Source: CAJXZP01 sp964195485 (GTDB taxonomy: Bacteria > Bacteroidota > Bacteroidia > Flavobacteriales_G > Salibacteraceae). Taken from it: 17,829 nt of DNA. Where the stretch lies: the NCBI GenBank assembly GCA_964195485.1, contig CAXMPG010000117.1, positions 1 to 17,829 on the forward strand, given 5' to 3'. Shown here in pieces: positions 6,750 to 15,202 of the stretch (position 1 is its first letter; each line of letters opens with the position of its first letter). The notes beneath the pieces are model-generated. The model searched no databases. It was not told the DNA's origin and worked only from the letters and a program-made list of their open reading frames with translations. Both the position numbers and the translations under genes were made by a program.

Positions 6750-8801
6750 TTATTTAAATACGCTGTCTGATACTTTTCCTCCAAACTCAGCTTTCTCCAC
6801 TTTCATCTCCATTACTTGTCCAGCATTATCTTCTAGAATTGTAAAAGGAACTAAGATTCCATTCACATCTTTATAATCTTTTAATAAAGAAGTAGAGGTA
6901 ACCGGTCCATTTGGCGTTTCTTGAGTTTCTATTTCGCCTACTTTTAATCCTGTTTTTACATCGTAAAAGAAATACTTAGAAGCACCAACTTTCAGTTTGT
7001 AAGCCATGACTCCATTCATTTCTTCAATGTCAATTAAAGTTGTTAAATCTGGGTTTAAAGCAAGCTCATCAAAAATAACGTTACCTTCCAGGTAAGTGGC
7101 AACTTCTTCTTCACTTAAGTCTTTATCGCCCATCATTCCAGTCATTTTACCTGAAGCACCGCTGATTTTTACACTTTGAAAAACCATTTCACCACTTTTT
7201 ACTGTTAAAACCATTTTGTCACTGCCTTTAGTAATAGAATGAATTTCCAAAGGCCTTCCCTGCATACTACTACTCATCGTGATGTCACGTGAGCTGATTG
7301 ACGCTAGTTTTGTTCTGTCACCAATTGCATCTAAATAAGTATCAATCACTTGCTTTGAAGTTACTCCTTGAGGAATAGGTTCCACATCAGCTACCGTGTT
7401 TCCAAAAGCATCGTAGTAGGTTACTTTTCCTTCTTTGTTAAACACTTTAAGTTTACTCGCAACTTCCGCTTTATTACCAACAACTACAATATGTGCGTTG
7501 CTAGTTAATAAGTACTTTTTAGCAACTCTCATCACATCTTCAGAAGTAACAGCTTGTAGTCTTTCTAAATAGGTGGCGTAATAATCGTTAGATAAATTGT
7601 AACGCGCAGTGTTCAACGCAAATCTAGCAACAGTTTGCGGACGCTCTAATGAACGCGCAAATCTACCATTCAAGTAATTCTTTACATCTTGTAATTCCTC
7701 CGCATCAACAGATTCCTTGGTTAATCGGTCCATTTCATATATAAATTGAACTATTGCACTATCAGTTACCTCATTTCTAACTTCCGCACCAGCGTAAAAT
7801 TGGCCGATCAAAGGATCCGTAGAAAGGCTAGAATATGCGCCATAGGTATATGCTTTATCTTCACGTATGTTCTGAATTAAGCGAGCCATAAAACCACTGT
7901 TACCCAGAATTGCATTCATAACGCTAGCTGCAATTACATCATCGCTACCAGGAATTAATGCTACTGGATAAACAATACTAATGGTTGATTGCACCGCACC
8001 TGGTTTGTTAACGAAATCTACTTGAGTTTGCGCTGGTACTTTAGGTGTTTCAAATGCATGCGTAGGAACTTCTCCTTTTACCCACGAACCAAAATATTTC
8101 TCAACCATTGGCAGTGCTTCCTTTTTAGAAATATCACCCACAATAATGAGGTAAGAAATGTTTGGTTTAAAATAAGTGGAATAAAAACTCTTACACATTT
8201 CAGTGTTAATTGTCGTTACCGTTTCTTCGGTTTCTACTTCTCCGTATGGATGCGCTGTTCCATAAGTAACAACACTTCTCACGTTACTTGACATGGCAGC
8301 TGGATCAGATGCGTTTGACAATAAACCAGATATGGTTTGCTTTTTAAACTTGGCTAATTCTTCTTCAGAGAATGTTGGGTTTAAAATAACATCACTCATT
8401 AAAGAGAGCGTAGTTTCCTTATGCTTAGTTAAAGAAGATGCGTAAGCACCCTTTGAGGTTGTTGTTAAACTCGCACCAATAAAATCCATTGACTCATCAA
8501 TTTGAGTTTTAGTTTTTGTGGTGGTTCCTGTCATTAACATACTACCCATTAAACTTTGAAGTCCGATGTTTTCACCTTCAGAAACCATATCTCTATTCAC
8601 AAATAATTGCCAAGAAACACGTGGGCTTTTATGGTTTTCAACTAAAAACACTTGTAAGCCATTAGCTAAAGTGAATGTTTCGTATTCTCCTAATTGAATT
8701 TTTGGAGCTGGTCCTGCTCCTGGAGCTTTCGACCGATCTATTTGCGCCATGGTAACAGAAGTCAACAATAACGAAAACATAAATAATAATAACTTTTTCA
8801 T
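6750..8801 (-). CDS. M16 family peptidase-like subunit without zinc site, with extra C-terminal domain
   Basis: This 683-residue exported protein starts with a signal peptide (residues 1-19, cleavage probably before Q20). Two M16 halves follow, about 40-200 and 205-455; the second starts at FYSTYFKPNISYLIIVGDI and contains ERPQTVARFALNTARYNL. Where active M16 enzymes have HxxEH, this protein has S83-L-M-G-S87 in otherwise alignable sequence, so it cannot bind catalytic zinc. Bacterial M16 proteases often pair an active and an inactive subunit, and the active partner lies 33 nt upstream in the same operon. Residues of about 490-683 form an additional domain (TSSMQGRP-like region through YFFYDVKTGLKVGEIE, GILVPFTI and the EKAEFGGKVSDSVFK ending), resembling LolA-like beta-sheet tails of exported Bacteroidota proteins. 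That last assignment is tentative. The gene ends at the terminator 6692-6732. Confidence 0.9.
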   Translation of the reverse strand: MKKLLLFMFSLLLTSVTMAQIDRSKAPGAGPAPKIQLGEYETFTLANGLQVFLVENHKSPRVSWQLFVNRDMVSEGENIGLQSLMGSMLMTGTTTKTKTQIDESMDFIGASLTTTSKGAYASSLTKHKETTLSLMSDVILNPTFSEEELAKFKKQTISGLLSNASDPAAMSSNVRSVVTYGTAHPYGEVETEETVTTINTEMCKSFYSTYFKPNISYLIIVGDISKKEALPMVEKYFGSWVKGEVPTHAFETPKVPAQTQVDFVNKPGAVQSTISIVYPVALIPGSDDVIAASVMNAILGNSGFMARLIQNIREDKAYTYGAYSSLSTDPLIGQFYAGAEVRNEVTDSAIVQFIYEMDRLTKESVDAEELQDVKNYLNGRFARSLERPQTVARFALNTARYNLSNDYYATYLERLQAVTSEDVMRVAKKYLLTSNAHIVVVGNKAEVASKLKVFNKEGKVTYYDAFGNTVADVEPIPQGVTSKQVIDTYLDAIGDRTKLASISSRDITMSSSMQGRPLEIHSITKGSDKMVLTVKSGEMVFQSVKISGASGKMTGMMGDKDLSEEEVATYLEGNVIFDELALNPDLTTLIDIEEMNGVMAYKLKVGASKYFFYDVKTGLKVGEIETQETPNGPVTSTSLLKDYKDVNGILVPFTILEDNAGQVMEMKVEKAEFGGKVSDSVFK

Positions 8802-8834
8802 TTTAATACGTTTAAAAATTTCCTTAATGATGAA

Positions 8835-10148
8835 TTATTGTTTTGGTAAATAGAACAACACGACACTGTTTTCTACCGTTAAATATTTTTTGGCAACTGC
8901 CATAATATCCTCACGAGTTACGGCACGATATTTTTTGATTTCGGTATTTATCAATTTCGTGCTTCCATAATACATGTAGTATTGTGCCAAATTCTCAGCT
9001 ATACCTGCTTGTGATGAATAACCACTAACGATATCGTTTTCAATTTGGTTTTGAAGTTTTTGAAATTCATTTTCAGAAATTAGCTCTGTCTGTAATTTGG
9101 TTACTTCTTCCATAATTGACGCTTCTACTTCTGTAGGCTCAACTCCGGCATTAGTAATAGAAAATGCAATGAAAATTCCCGGATCCTCTAATGGGAATGG
9201 AAAAGCGCCAACGTAAACTGCTTTTTGCTCTTCTTCTATAATTTTTTTGTGTAACCTTGAACTTGAACCTTGTGATAAAATATTACTAACCATATCCATT
9301 GCGTAAGCATCATCTGTACCTAGAGCAGGAGAGTGAAATGCCATCATTACCGCTGGTAATTGAATATTATCATAAACAGTATCTCTAACTTGTTCCGTTT
9401 TGATAGGTTCCATAATAGTAGGTCTTACTATTTCAGCGCCTTTTGGAATCTCAGAAAAATAGGCCTCAATTAATTTCTTAGTTTCTTTAATGTTTAAGTC
9501 ACCTGCAATTGATAAACATGCATTATTCGGCACATAAAATGTTTTGTAGAAATTTACATAGTCAGATTCTTCTGCAGCATCCAAATGTTCCATAGAACCA
9601 ATTGGTGTCCATTGGTAAGGATGTACTTTAAAAGCATGACTCATTATTTCCGCTTGAAACGAACCGTAAGGCTGGTTATCTACACGTTGTCTTTTTTCTT
9701 CTTTTACCACTTCTCTTTGCGTAGCGATTCCGGTAGAATCAACTTTAGCATGCATCATTCTTTCAGATTCTAACCATAAACCTAACTCTAATTGATTAGA
9801 TGGTAATAAGTCATAATAGAAAGTACGGTCTTGAGAAGTATTTGCATTTAATGCACCACCTGCTTTCTCAACGTAATTTGAATATTCCCCTCTTGGAATA
9901 TTGTCAGAACCTTCAAACATTAAATGCTCAAAAAAGTGTGCAAATCCAGTTCTTGAAGGATCTTCGTTTTTTGACCCCACGTGATACATTACGGAAACCG
10001 CAACAATAGGAGTAGAGTGGTCTTCATGTAGAATTACGTGTAACCCATTTGGTAGGTCATATTCTACATATTTAATTTTTTGTTGAGCTTGGGATGTGCT
10101 CATCCCCGCCACAAGTAGGGTTAGCCCAATAAGTAATTTTTTCATCAT
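8835..10148 (-). CDS. Exported zinc-dependent M16 family peptidase (active subunit)
   Basis: This pitrilysin/processing-peptidase-family metalloprotease of about 437 residues probably acts in the periplasm. From the ATG at 10148 the signal peptide is MMKKLLIGLTLLVAGMSTSQAQ. The zinc motif HFFEH lies at about residues 71-75, followed by the ligand-bearing VVKEEKRQR some 76 residues later. The second M16 half starts near FYKTFYVPNNACLSIAGDL. An upstream ATG at 10172 is rejected because it lies inside the -7 box 10170-10177; ATG 10145, one codon downstream of the chosen one, is equally possible. The next gene, 33 nt downstream, encodes the zinc-less partner, which suggests a heterodimer. Substrates are unknown; such pairs are thought to degrade peptides. 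Confidence 0.93.
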   Translation of the reverse strand: MMKKLLIGLTLLVAGMSTSQAQQKIKYVEYDLPNGLHVILHEDHSTPIVAVSVMYHVGSKNEDPSRTGFAHFFEHLMFEGSDNIPRGEYSNYVEKAGGALNANTSQDRTFYYDLLPSNQLELGLWLESERMMHAKVDSTGIATQREVVKEEKRQRVDNQPYGSFQAEIMSHAFKVHPYQWTPIGSMEHLDAAEESDYVNFYKTFYVPNNACLSIAGDLNIKETKKLIEAYFSEIPKGAEIVRPTIMEPIKTEQVRDTVYDNIQLPAVMMAFHSPALGTDDAYAMDMVSNILSQGSSSRLHKKIIEEEQKAVYVGAFPFPLEDPGIFIAFSITNAGVEPTEVEASIMEEVTKLQTELISENEFQKLQNQIENDIVSGYSSQAGIAENLAQYYMYYGSTKLINTEIKKYRAVTREDIMAVAKKYLTVENSVVLFYLPKQ

Positions 10149-10169
10149 TACAATCTTATAATTTTGCCC

Positions 10170-10177
10170 CAAATTTA
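10170..10177 (-). promoter_or_regulatory. -7 promoter box of the M16 protease operon
   Basis: The minus-strand octamer TAAATTTG is an exact TAnnTTTG match ending 21 nt upstream of the ATG at 10148. It overlaps the alternative ATG at 10172 and so argues for the downstream start. The spacing is identical to that of lipoprotein A. Confidence 0.5.
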
Positions 10178-10261
10178 GTCTTTTTTTTAAGCGAAGGAGA
10201 AATAAATTACATGAGTGGTGATTCTAAAAAATATAGATGTTTACGATAGCCAAATTGCATC

Positions 10262-10299
10262 AAAAAAAAGGCCGAGCTCAATAAATTGAACTCGGCCTT
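10262..10299 (-). terminator. Rho-independent terminator of the E1 dehydrogenase gene
   Basis: GGCCGAG pairs with CTCGGCC, then TCAAT pairs with ATTGA after a single C/A mismatch, giving a long stem with a 2-nt centre. On the minus strand the stem is followed by eight T residues; the plus strand has no T-run. It lies about 30 nt past the stop of the E1 gene. Confidence 0.92.
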
Positions 10300-10327
10300 C
10301 TGAAGTATCATTACCCAAAAGGGTTCG

Positions 10328-12757
10328 TTAATATAATTCAGGAAATTTAGCCGTGTTAGATTCTCTCATTATTCCGTAAACCTTTTCTACAATGTCTTCT
10401 AAAGATGGTTTCGAAAAATAATCACCATCTGTTCCGTATGGAGGACGGTGTTCTTTTGCTGTTAATGTTTCCGGTTTTGAATCTAAATGGTAATACGCAT
10501 TTTGAACATCCACTAACTGTTGTAAAATAAATGCAGAACCTCCACCTGGGACATCTTCATCAACAATTAATAATCGATTTGTTTTTTTAATGGATTCAGA
10601 AATTTCATGTTCTAAATCGAAAGGTAACATGGTTTGAATATCAATGATTTCTACTGAAATACCAAGTTCTAATAATTGCTTAGCTGATTCTTCGACCATT
10701 CTAACCATTGACCCGTAGGTTACAATAGTAACGTCTGTACCTTGTTTTAAAACTTCTACTTTTCCTAAGGGAATTTTAAATTCACCTAGGTTAGACGGTT
10801 CTTTTTCTTTTAATCGATATCCATTTAAAGACTCAATAACAATAGCAGGATCATCTCCCTCTAATAGGGTATTGTAAAAACCTGCCGCCTGAGTCATATT
10901 TCTAGGAATACAAACATGGACACCTCTTACCGCCCCAACAATGGTTCCGAGTGGTGACCCAGAATGCCAAATACCTTCTAAACGATGACCTCTAGTACGA
11001 ATAATAAGTGGTGCTTTTTGTTTACCGCCAGAACGATAATGAACGGTGGCTAAATCATCCGATATTACTTGAATAGCGTACATGATGTAATCTAAATACT
11101 GGATTTCAGCGATAGGTCGAAGACCTCTCATTGCCATTCCAATACCTTGGCCAATAATGGTTGCTTCACGAATTCCAGTATCAGAAACCCGAATTTCACC
11201 ATATTTATCTTGAAGACCTTCTAAGCCTTGATTAACGCCACCAATTTTACCTGCGTCTTCACCAAAAATTAAAACTTCTGGATATTTGGTTAAAAGAGCG
11301 TCAAAATTGTCTCTTAAAATTTGTCTACCATCAATCAAAGGAGACTCTTCTGTAATAGCTGCAGCAACTGGTGTAATGCTAAGAGGCGATTTCTTTGATT
11401 CTGAAAAGGTATGCGAATGAAACGCTTTATCCATATTTAAACTATGGTTTTTATACCAGTTTAAAAGTTGGTTTCTAGTTTCAGATTTATTGTTTACGGT
11501 TAGCCTAATTACACGCCTAACTGCTTGCGTTACTTCTCTTTGTAAGGCTTCATCTTCATTTTCTAATTCAGAAATGACCTTATCAATAAAAACTTTTTTG
11601 CTACTTTGAGCAGAAAGTGTTTTCATTAATTGAAGAACTGTTTTTTTACTTTCTTGTATTGGATTAAAGAATGCTGCCCAAGCCTTAACTTTAGCTTGTC
11701 TTACTGCTTTTTTAGCTTCTTTCTCAATAGCATCTAATTCTTCCGTAGTAGCAATTTCTTTTTCAAGAATCCACTCTTTAAATTTCACAATACCGTCAAA
11801 ATCTTTTTCCCATTGTAAACGTTCCTCATTTTTGTAACGCTCATGCGATCCAGAAGTAGAGTGACCTTGTGGTTGAGTTAACTCTTCCACGTGAACTAAT
11901 GCCGGAGTATGTGATTTACGAGCTGTATCGGCTGCTTTTTCATAGGTTAAACATAGGTGAGCGTAATCCCATCCTTTAGTTCTGAAAATCTCAAAGCCGT
12001 TGGTTCCAGATTCTTTTTGGAAGCCTTTTAATGCTTCCGAAATACTTGCTTTGGTAGTTTGATATTTCTTTTGAACGGAGATTCCGTAACCATCATCCCA
12101 AACGGACATAACAACTGGAACTTCTAGTACAGAAATAGCATTCATGGTTTCCCAAAATGGACCTTCGGAAGTAGAAGCGTCACCAATAGAACCAAAAGCA
12201 ATTTCGTTTCCTTTATTGGAGAATTTCTCAAATTCTTTGGTCTGTAATAACTCGTTATTTCTATAAATTTTTGACGCCAATCCCAATCCTAAAAGTCTTG
12301 GCATTTGACCCGCGGTAGGGGATATGTCAGAAGAAGAATTTTTTTGGGACATTAAATTTTTCCATTCCCCATCATCATCTAAACTTTGGGTAGCAAAATG
12401 GCAATTCATTTGTCTACCTGAAGAATTTGGCTCTGCTTTAGGGTCTGGATTTGCGTATAGTTGACTAAAAAACTCTTCTAAGCTTAATAACCCAGCAGCC
12501 ATCATCCAGGTTTGATCTCGGTAATAACCTGATCTAAAATCCCCGTTTTGATACTGTTTAGCTAGCGCAATTTGTGGAAGTTCTTTTCCATCACCGAAAA
12601 TACCAAACTTGGCTTTTCCGGTTAAAACCTCTCTACGGCCTAAAAGACTTGCTTGACGGCTCTCATTGGCAATTTTGAAATCATTTAAAATTTCGTTTTT
12701 TAACTCTTGTTGCGTCATTATATCCAGTTCTGTTGGAGCATCTTTTACCTCTGCCAT
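10328..12757 (-). CDS. Fused E1 alpha/beta component of a 2-oxoacid dehydrogenase complex (probably branched-chain type)
   Basis: This thiamine-diphosphate enzyme decarboxylates a 2-oxoacid and transfers the acyl group to the lipoyl arm of E2. The 809-residue protein joins both E1 subunits. The alpha part (about 50-370) has the TPP/Mg motif GSIGDASTSEG (about 190) ending at WDDGYGIS (about 220), in place of the canonical GDG...NN. A charged linker (about 370-465) leads to the beta part: pyrimidine-binding VLIFGEDAGKIGGVNQGL (about 496-511), SDTGIREATIIGQGIGMAM, and a transketolase C-terminal half with VTYGSMV and IVDEDVPGGGSAF. The ATG at 12757 is preferred over a TTG at 12766; it lies 31 nt downstream of a -7 box. 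Fused E1 of this type is common in Bacteroidota and usually annotated as 2-oxoisovalerate dehydrogenase. No E2 or E3 gene is in the window, so substrate is inferred. Confidence 0.93.
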   Translation of the reverse strand: MAEVKDAPTELDIMTQQELKNEILNDFKIANESRQASLLGRREVLTGKAKFGIFGDGKELPQIALAKQYQNGDFRSGYYRDQTWMMAAGLLSLEEFFSQLYANPDPKAEPNSSGRQMNCHFATQSLDDDGEWKNLMSQKNSSSDISPTAGQMPRLLGLGLASKIYRNNELLQTKEFEKFSNKGNEIAFGSIGDASTSEGPFWETMNAISVLEVPVVMSVWDDGYGISVQKKYQTTKASISEALKGFQKESGTNGFEIFRTKGWDYAHLCLTYEKAADTARKSHTPALVHVEELTQPQGHSTSGSHERYKNEERLQWEKDFDGIVKFKEWILEKEIATTEELDAIEKEAKKAVRQAKVKAWAAFFNPIQESKKTVLQLMKTLSAQSSKKVFIDKVISELENEDEALQREVTQAVRRVIRLTVNNKSETRNQLLNWYKNHSLNMDKAFHSHTFSESKKSPLSITPVAAAITEESPLIDGRQILRDNFDALLTKYPEVLIFGEDAGKIGGVNQGLEGLQDKYGEIRVSDTGIREATIIGQGIGMAMRGLRPIAEIQYLDYIMYAIQVISDDLATVHYRSGGKQKAPLIIRTRGHRLEGIWHSGSPLGTIVGAVRGVHVCIPRNMTQAAGFYNTLLEGDDPAIVIESLNGYRLKEKEPSNLGEFKIPLGKVEVLKQGTDVTIVTYGSMVRMVEESAKQLLELGISVEIIDIQTMLPFDLEHEISESIKKTNRLLIVDEDVPGGGSAFILQQLVDVQNAYYHLDSKPETLTAKEHRPPYGTDGDYFSKPSLEDIVEKVYGIMRESNTAKFPELY

Positions 12758-12788
12758 AATTGCCAAATTTTATAGGTTTTACAAGTTG

Positions 12789-12796
12789 CAAAAGTA
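12789..12796 (-). promoter_or_regulatory. -7 promoter box of the E1 dehydrogenase gene
   Basis: The minus-strand octamer TACTTTTG is an exact TAnnTTTG match, identical to the typA box, ending 31 nt upstream of the ATG at 12757. No -33 TTTG is visible. Confidence 0.5.
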
Positions 12797-12957
12797 AGTC
12801 ATTTTCGCCTAATACTAAGCCGTTGAGAATGATAGGCTAGGTAGAATTACAGGTTTTTTTTTAATCACTAAAAGCGTTGTTTTAAGGATATGACAAATGT
12901 TTGTTATTTCACTCCTCATACCAGTGAATTTTGATAGGGTAGAAAAGGATTCAAAAA

Positions 12958-12989
12958 AAAAGCGGAACTTTTTTACAAGTTCCGCTTTT
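12958..12989 (-). terminator. Rho-independent terminator of the PspC-domain operon
   Basis: AGCGGAACTT pairs perfectly with AAGTTCCGCT around a 6-nt loop (12971-12976), with a run of nine A residues (T on the minus strand) just beyond. It lies about 70 nt past the PspC-gene stop, leaving room for the inverted repeat 12988-13056. Confidence 0.92.
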
Positions 12990-13056
12990 AAACCTTGAGT
13001 AATAAGAATGCCTGACCAATCTCTATAAACAATTAGTAATTGGACTCAAGGTTTAA
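12988..13056. repeat. 13-bp perfect inverted repeat in the PspC-gene 3' UTR
   Basis: TTAAACCTTGAGT (12988-13000) and ACTCAAGGTTTAA (13044-13056) are perfect inverted copies. CCAAT (13016-13020) also pairs with ATTGG (13039-13043), directly next to the outer arm, leaving a 15-nt bulge and an 18-nt loop. A competing small hairpin CAATT-AGT-AATTG lies at 13030-13042. The element starts 3 nt after the stop codon and abuts the terminator stem. Confidence 0.7.
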
Positions 13057-13059
13057 TAA

Positions 13060-14811
13060 CTAATTAATAATGATATGGTGCTCTTCACCATCTTCAGTAA
13101 TGGTAACATCAATAGACTCCAGGTCTTCTAAATCTTTTAGTTTTTCGAGATCTTTTAATTCTTTGATTTTGATATACTCCAAATTATCAAGTTGTTCTCT
13201 ATTCATAATTTCGGGAGAAACCAAACCAGAGTCTGTCATTGTCCAGTATAAATCAACCATATTTCCATCAAATGTATTATGATAATTTTTCACATCATCT
13301 AACAGGTATTTATAGCTACGAGGAATGAAAATTGTTTTTCCTACGGGAATGTAAAGGTTGACCATTACCTCTTGTGACCTCCACTTATCCGTAACATTAA
13401 AGTTGAAGTAAGGTGCGATATTGATGGAATTCGAATCAATATCCAACTCAAAATTAATGGTTGAAGCACGTTTATCTGCATCTTCAAATGATTTACCACT
13501 GGCACTCTTAATAACTTCAATTTCAGGATAATTGGATTTAGATTTTAGAATGTTGACACCAATACCATCGGTTGTTAATATCCCATCTCTAAGTTCAAAA
13601 AACTCGTTAAAGGCATGTCTTCTATTTTTGTTTTTAATCATGTCTTCATGATCTAAAATATCAAAGAACAAAGTGTCAGTTTGGATGTGATTTAGAGCGA
13701 TTACTTCAGAAACGGAAGACTCTTTTGTGAAGTCCATTCCTGTACGTAAACCACCAATTGAGGAAAGAATAATTCCTAATACCCAAGCTCCGGCAAGTGC
13801 TAACCCAGTGTATTTGGGTGTTTTTGCATTAAATAATAATGTTATGCCTGCTAAAAGAAGTGCAAGAAATGGAATACCTATTAATAACACACTTCCAGTC
13901 ATTGAAAGCCAAAAGTCTGTACCTGATAAGAAAATCAAATTAGATAGTTCTCTTAGGTTGTATCCTACTTCCACACCATTCGAAGAGAAAAACATGTTGT
14001 TTGTGGGTGAAAAAATGCCAATTATGAAGGTAATCAGTACAAGACCACCAATCATGATGAAGAAAAAACCTAGAATCTTACCAATTGCTTTGAAAGCAAA
14101 TTTGAAGATACTAAAAATGAACTCTCCAACATGAGAAGCGGCTGAATGTACATTGTCTGCGTGCCGTTTAACGTTGTTTCCGTCTAAATTGTTGAGCTTT
14201 TTTTTTACGTTTTTTAATTCTTCCTCAACCGTTTTACCAATGTTATCAAAGGTAACTGGCTCTCCTTTCATTGCTAATTTCTCAGCTGAAGTTCTAGCCT
14301 CTGGCATAATAATCCACAAAATGATGTAGATTAAGACTCCTGAGAAGCCAAGGAATACGGCTAATACTAATGATAATCTAATCCATAATGGGTCTATTCC
14401 GAAATAATAACCAATTCCTGAAGCAACACCACCGATCATATTTTCATCTTGATCTCGATAAAGTCTACGTTTTGCGTAGGTAGCGCGCTCTGAATTTTGC
14501 TGGTTGTTTTGTCTGTTTTCAGAAGCTCTTGGCTCATCATCCATATCTTCCGTGATATAATCTTCAGGTTGCCCCATAGTTGTTATCACCGCGTTTATAT
14601 CTGTTGCGTTTACCACTTCTTTACCACCGTGCATTTTTTCTTGAAGCATTTCTGCTATTCTAGACTCAATGTCGGTCATAATTTCATCCCGACCATCTGA
14701 ATAGTCGAAATATCCTTTTATCGTGTCTAAATATTTTTTTAGAATTACGAATGCGTCATCGTCTATGTTGAAAACTATTCCGCCTAAATTTACTGTTAAT
14801 GTCTTTTTCAT
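13060..14811 (-). CDS. PspC-domain multi-pass membrane protein
   Basis: This 583-residue membrane protein carries a PspC domain, named for the phage-shock-protein C envelope-stress family. Residues 1-90 form a soluble segment (MKKTLTVNLGGIVFNIDDDA...MGQPEDYI) typical of Bacteroidota PspC proteins encoded with PadR regulators. The PspC domain at about 113-172 has RLYRDQDENMIGGVASGIG, YFGIDPLWIR and a membrane helix ending LWIIMP. A charged segment (about 175-225) precedes further predicted helices (about 233-268, 306-327, 335-354). The long C-terminal part (about 375-583) is probably extracytoplasmic and ends in an acidic, Leu/Asp/Glu-rich repeat-like stretch (LKDLEKLKDLEDLE) and HHIIIN. It follows the PadR gene by 18 nt, so the two are one operon. 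Function is inferred from the family as envelope-stress related; no direct motif for activity was seen. Confidence 0.9.
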   Translation of the reverse strand: MKKTLTVNLGGIVFNIDDDAFVILKKYLDTIKGYFDYSDGRDEIMTDIESRIAEMLQEKMHGGKEVVNATDINAVITTMGQPEDYITEDMDDEPRASENRQNNQQNSERATYAKRRLYRDQDENMIGGVASGIGYYFGIDPLWIRLSLVLAVFLGFSGVLIYIILWIIMPEARTSAEKLAMKGEPVTFDNIGKTVEEELKNVKKKLNNLDGNNVKRHADNVHSAASHVGEFIFSIFKFAFKAIGKILGFFFIMIGGLVLITFIIGIFSPTNNMFFSSNGVEVGYNLRELSNLIFLSGTDFWLSMTGSVLLIGIPFLALLLAGITLLFNAKTPKYTGLALAGAWVLGIILSSIGGLRTGMDFTKESSVSEVIALNHIQTDTLFFDILDHEDMIKNKNRRHAFNEFFELRDGILTTDGIGVNILKSKSNYPEIEVIKSASGKSFEDADKRASTINFELDIDSNSINIAPYFNFNVTDKWRSQEVMVNLYIPVGKTIFIPRSYKYLLDDVKNYHNTFDGNMVDLYWTMTDSGLVSPEIMNREQLDNLEYIKIKELKDLEKLKDLEDLESIDVTITEDGEEHHIIIN

Positions 14812-14829
14812 CTTTAAATAATTGTCAGG

Positions 14830-15162
14830 TTATTTATTTCTTTTTTGAGCAGAACTTACTGCCTTTTCGAGTGCGTTCCAGGTAGCGGAAAGCTCACTGG
14901 TAAAAGTTTCTCCAATAGGAGTTAAACTATAGTATTTTCTTGGTGGACCCGAAGTAGATTCCTCCCATCTATAGGTGAGGATGCCTGCATTCTTTAGTCT
15001 CGTTAAAAGAGGGTAGAGTGTGCCTTCCACAACAATTAGTTTTGATTCTTTTAATTTTGTTATGATTTCTGAAGGATACATTTCATTGTCTTTAATGAAC
15101 AATAAGATGCAGTACTCTAAGACCCCTTTTCGCATTTGCGCCTTTGTGTTTTCAATTTTCAT
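14830..15162 (-). CDS. PadR-family transcriptional regulator
   Basis: This 110-residue protein is a short PadR-type winged-helix repressor. It contains MRKGVLEYCILLFIKDNEMYPSEIITKL (helices 1-2, about residues 10-37), the recognition segment VVEGTLYPLLTRLKNAGILTYRWEE (about 44-68), the wing SGPPRKYYSLTPIGE and a C-terminal helix for dimerisation (about 85-106). PadR proteins usually repress their own operon and respond to a small molecule or protein. The PspC-domain gene starts 18 nt downstream, a pairing frequent in Bacteroidota. The small secreted protein gene ends 40 nt upstream with no terminator between, so all three may share a transcript. A palindromic operator candidate lies at 15645-15663. 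The start ATG at 15162 leaves the usual short N-terminus. Confidence 0.95.
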   Translation of the reverse strand: MKIENTKAQMRKGVLEYCILLFIKDNEMYPSEIITKLKESKLIVVEGTLYPLLTRLKNAGILTYRWEESTSGPPRKYYSLTPIGETFTSELSATWNALEKAVSSAQKRNK

Positions 15163-15202
15163 GCGATTGGTTTTGTTAAATTATTATGAGAATATGAATA
15201 GA

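Larger units (their letters stand above)
12758..13059. other. Intergenic region upstream of the E1 gene with structured 3' region of the PspC gene
   Basis: About 300 bases without a recognisable gene. They hold the E1 -7 box (12789-12796), a minus-strand terminator (12958-12989) and a long inverted repeat (12988-13056) just after the PspC-gene stop codon. Nothing was recognised between 12797 and 12950. Confidence 0.6.

Noticed and set aside
7989..8291. Plus-strand open frame of 100 codons
   Set aside because: It is antisense to the zinc-less M16 subunit, whose protein sequence is clearly family-like; the plus frame shows no domain.
10149..10172. Upstream start codon for the active M16 peptidase
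   Set aside because: It lies within the exact -7 promoter box and would put a polar segment before the signal peptide.
12764..12766. TTG start for the E1 gene
   Set aside because: An ATG three codons downstream is the more likely start, and the family does not need the extra residues.
13727..14134. Plus-strand open frame of 135 codons
   Set aside because: It lies opposite the PspC-domain gene, has no recognisable domain and reflects the complement of a genuine membrane-protein coding frame.
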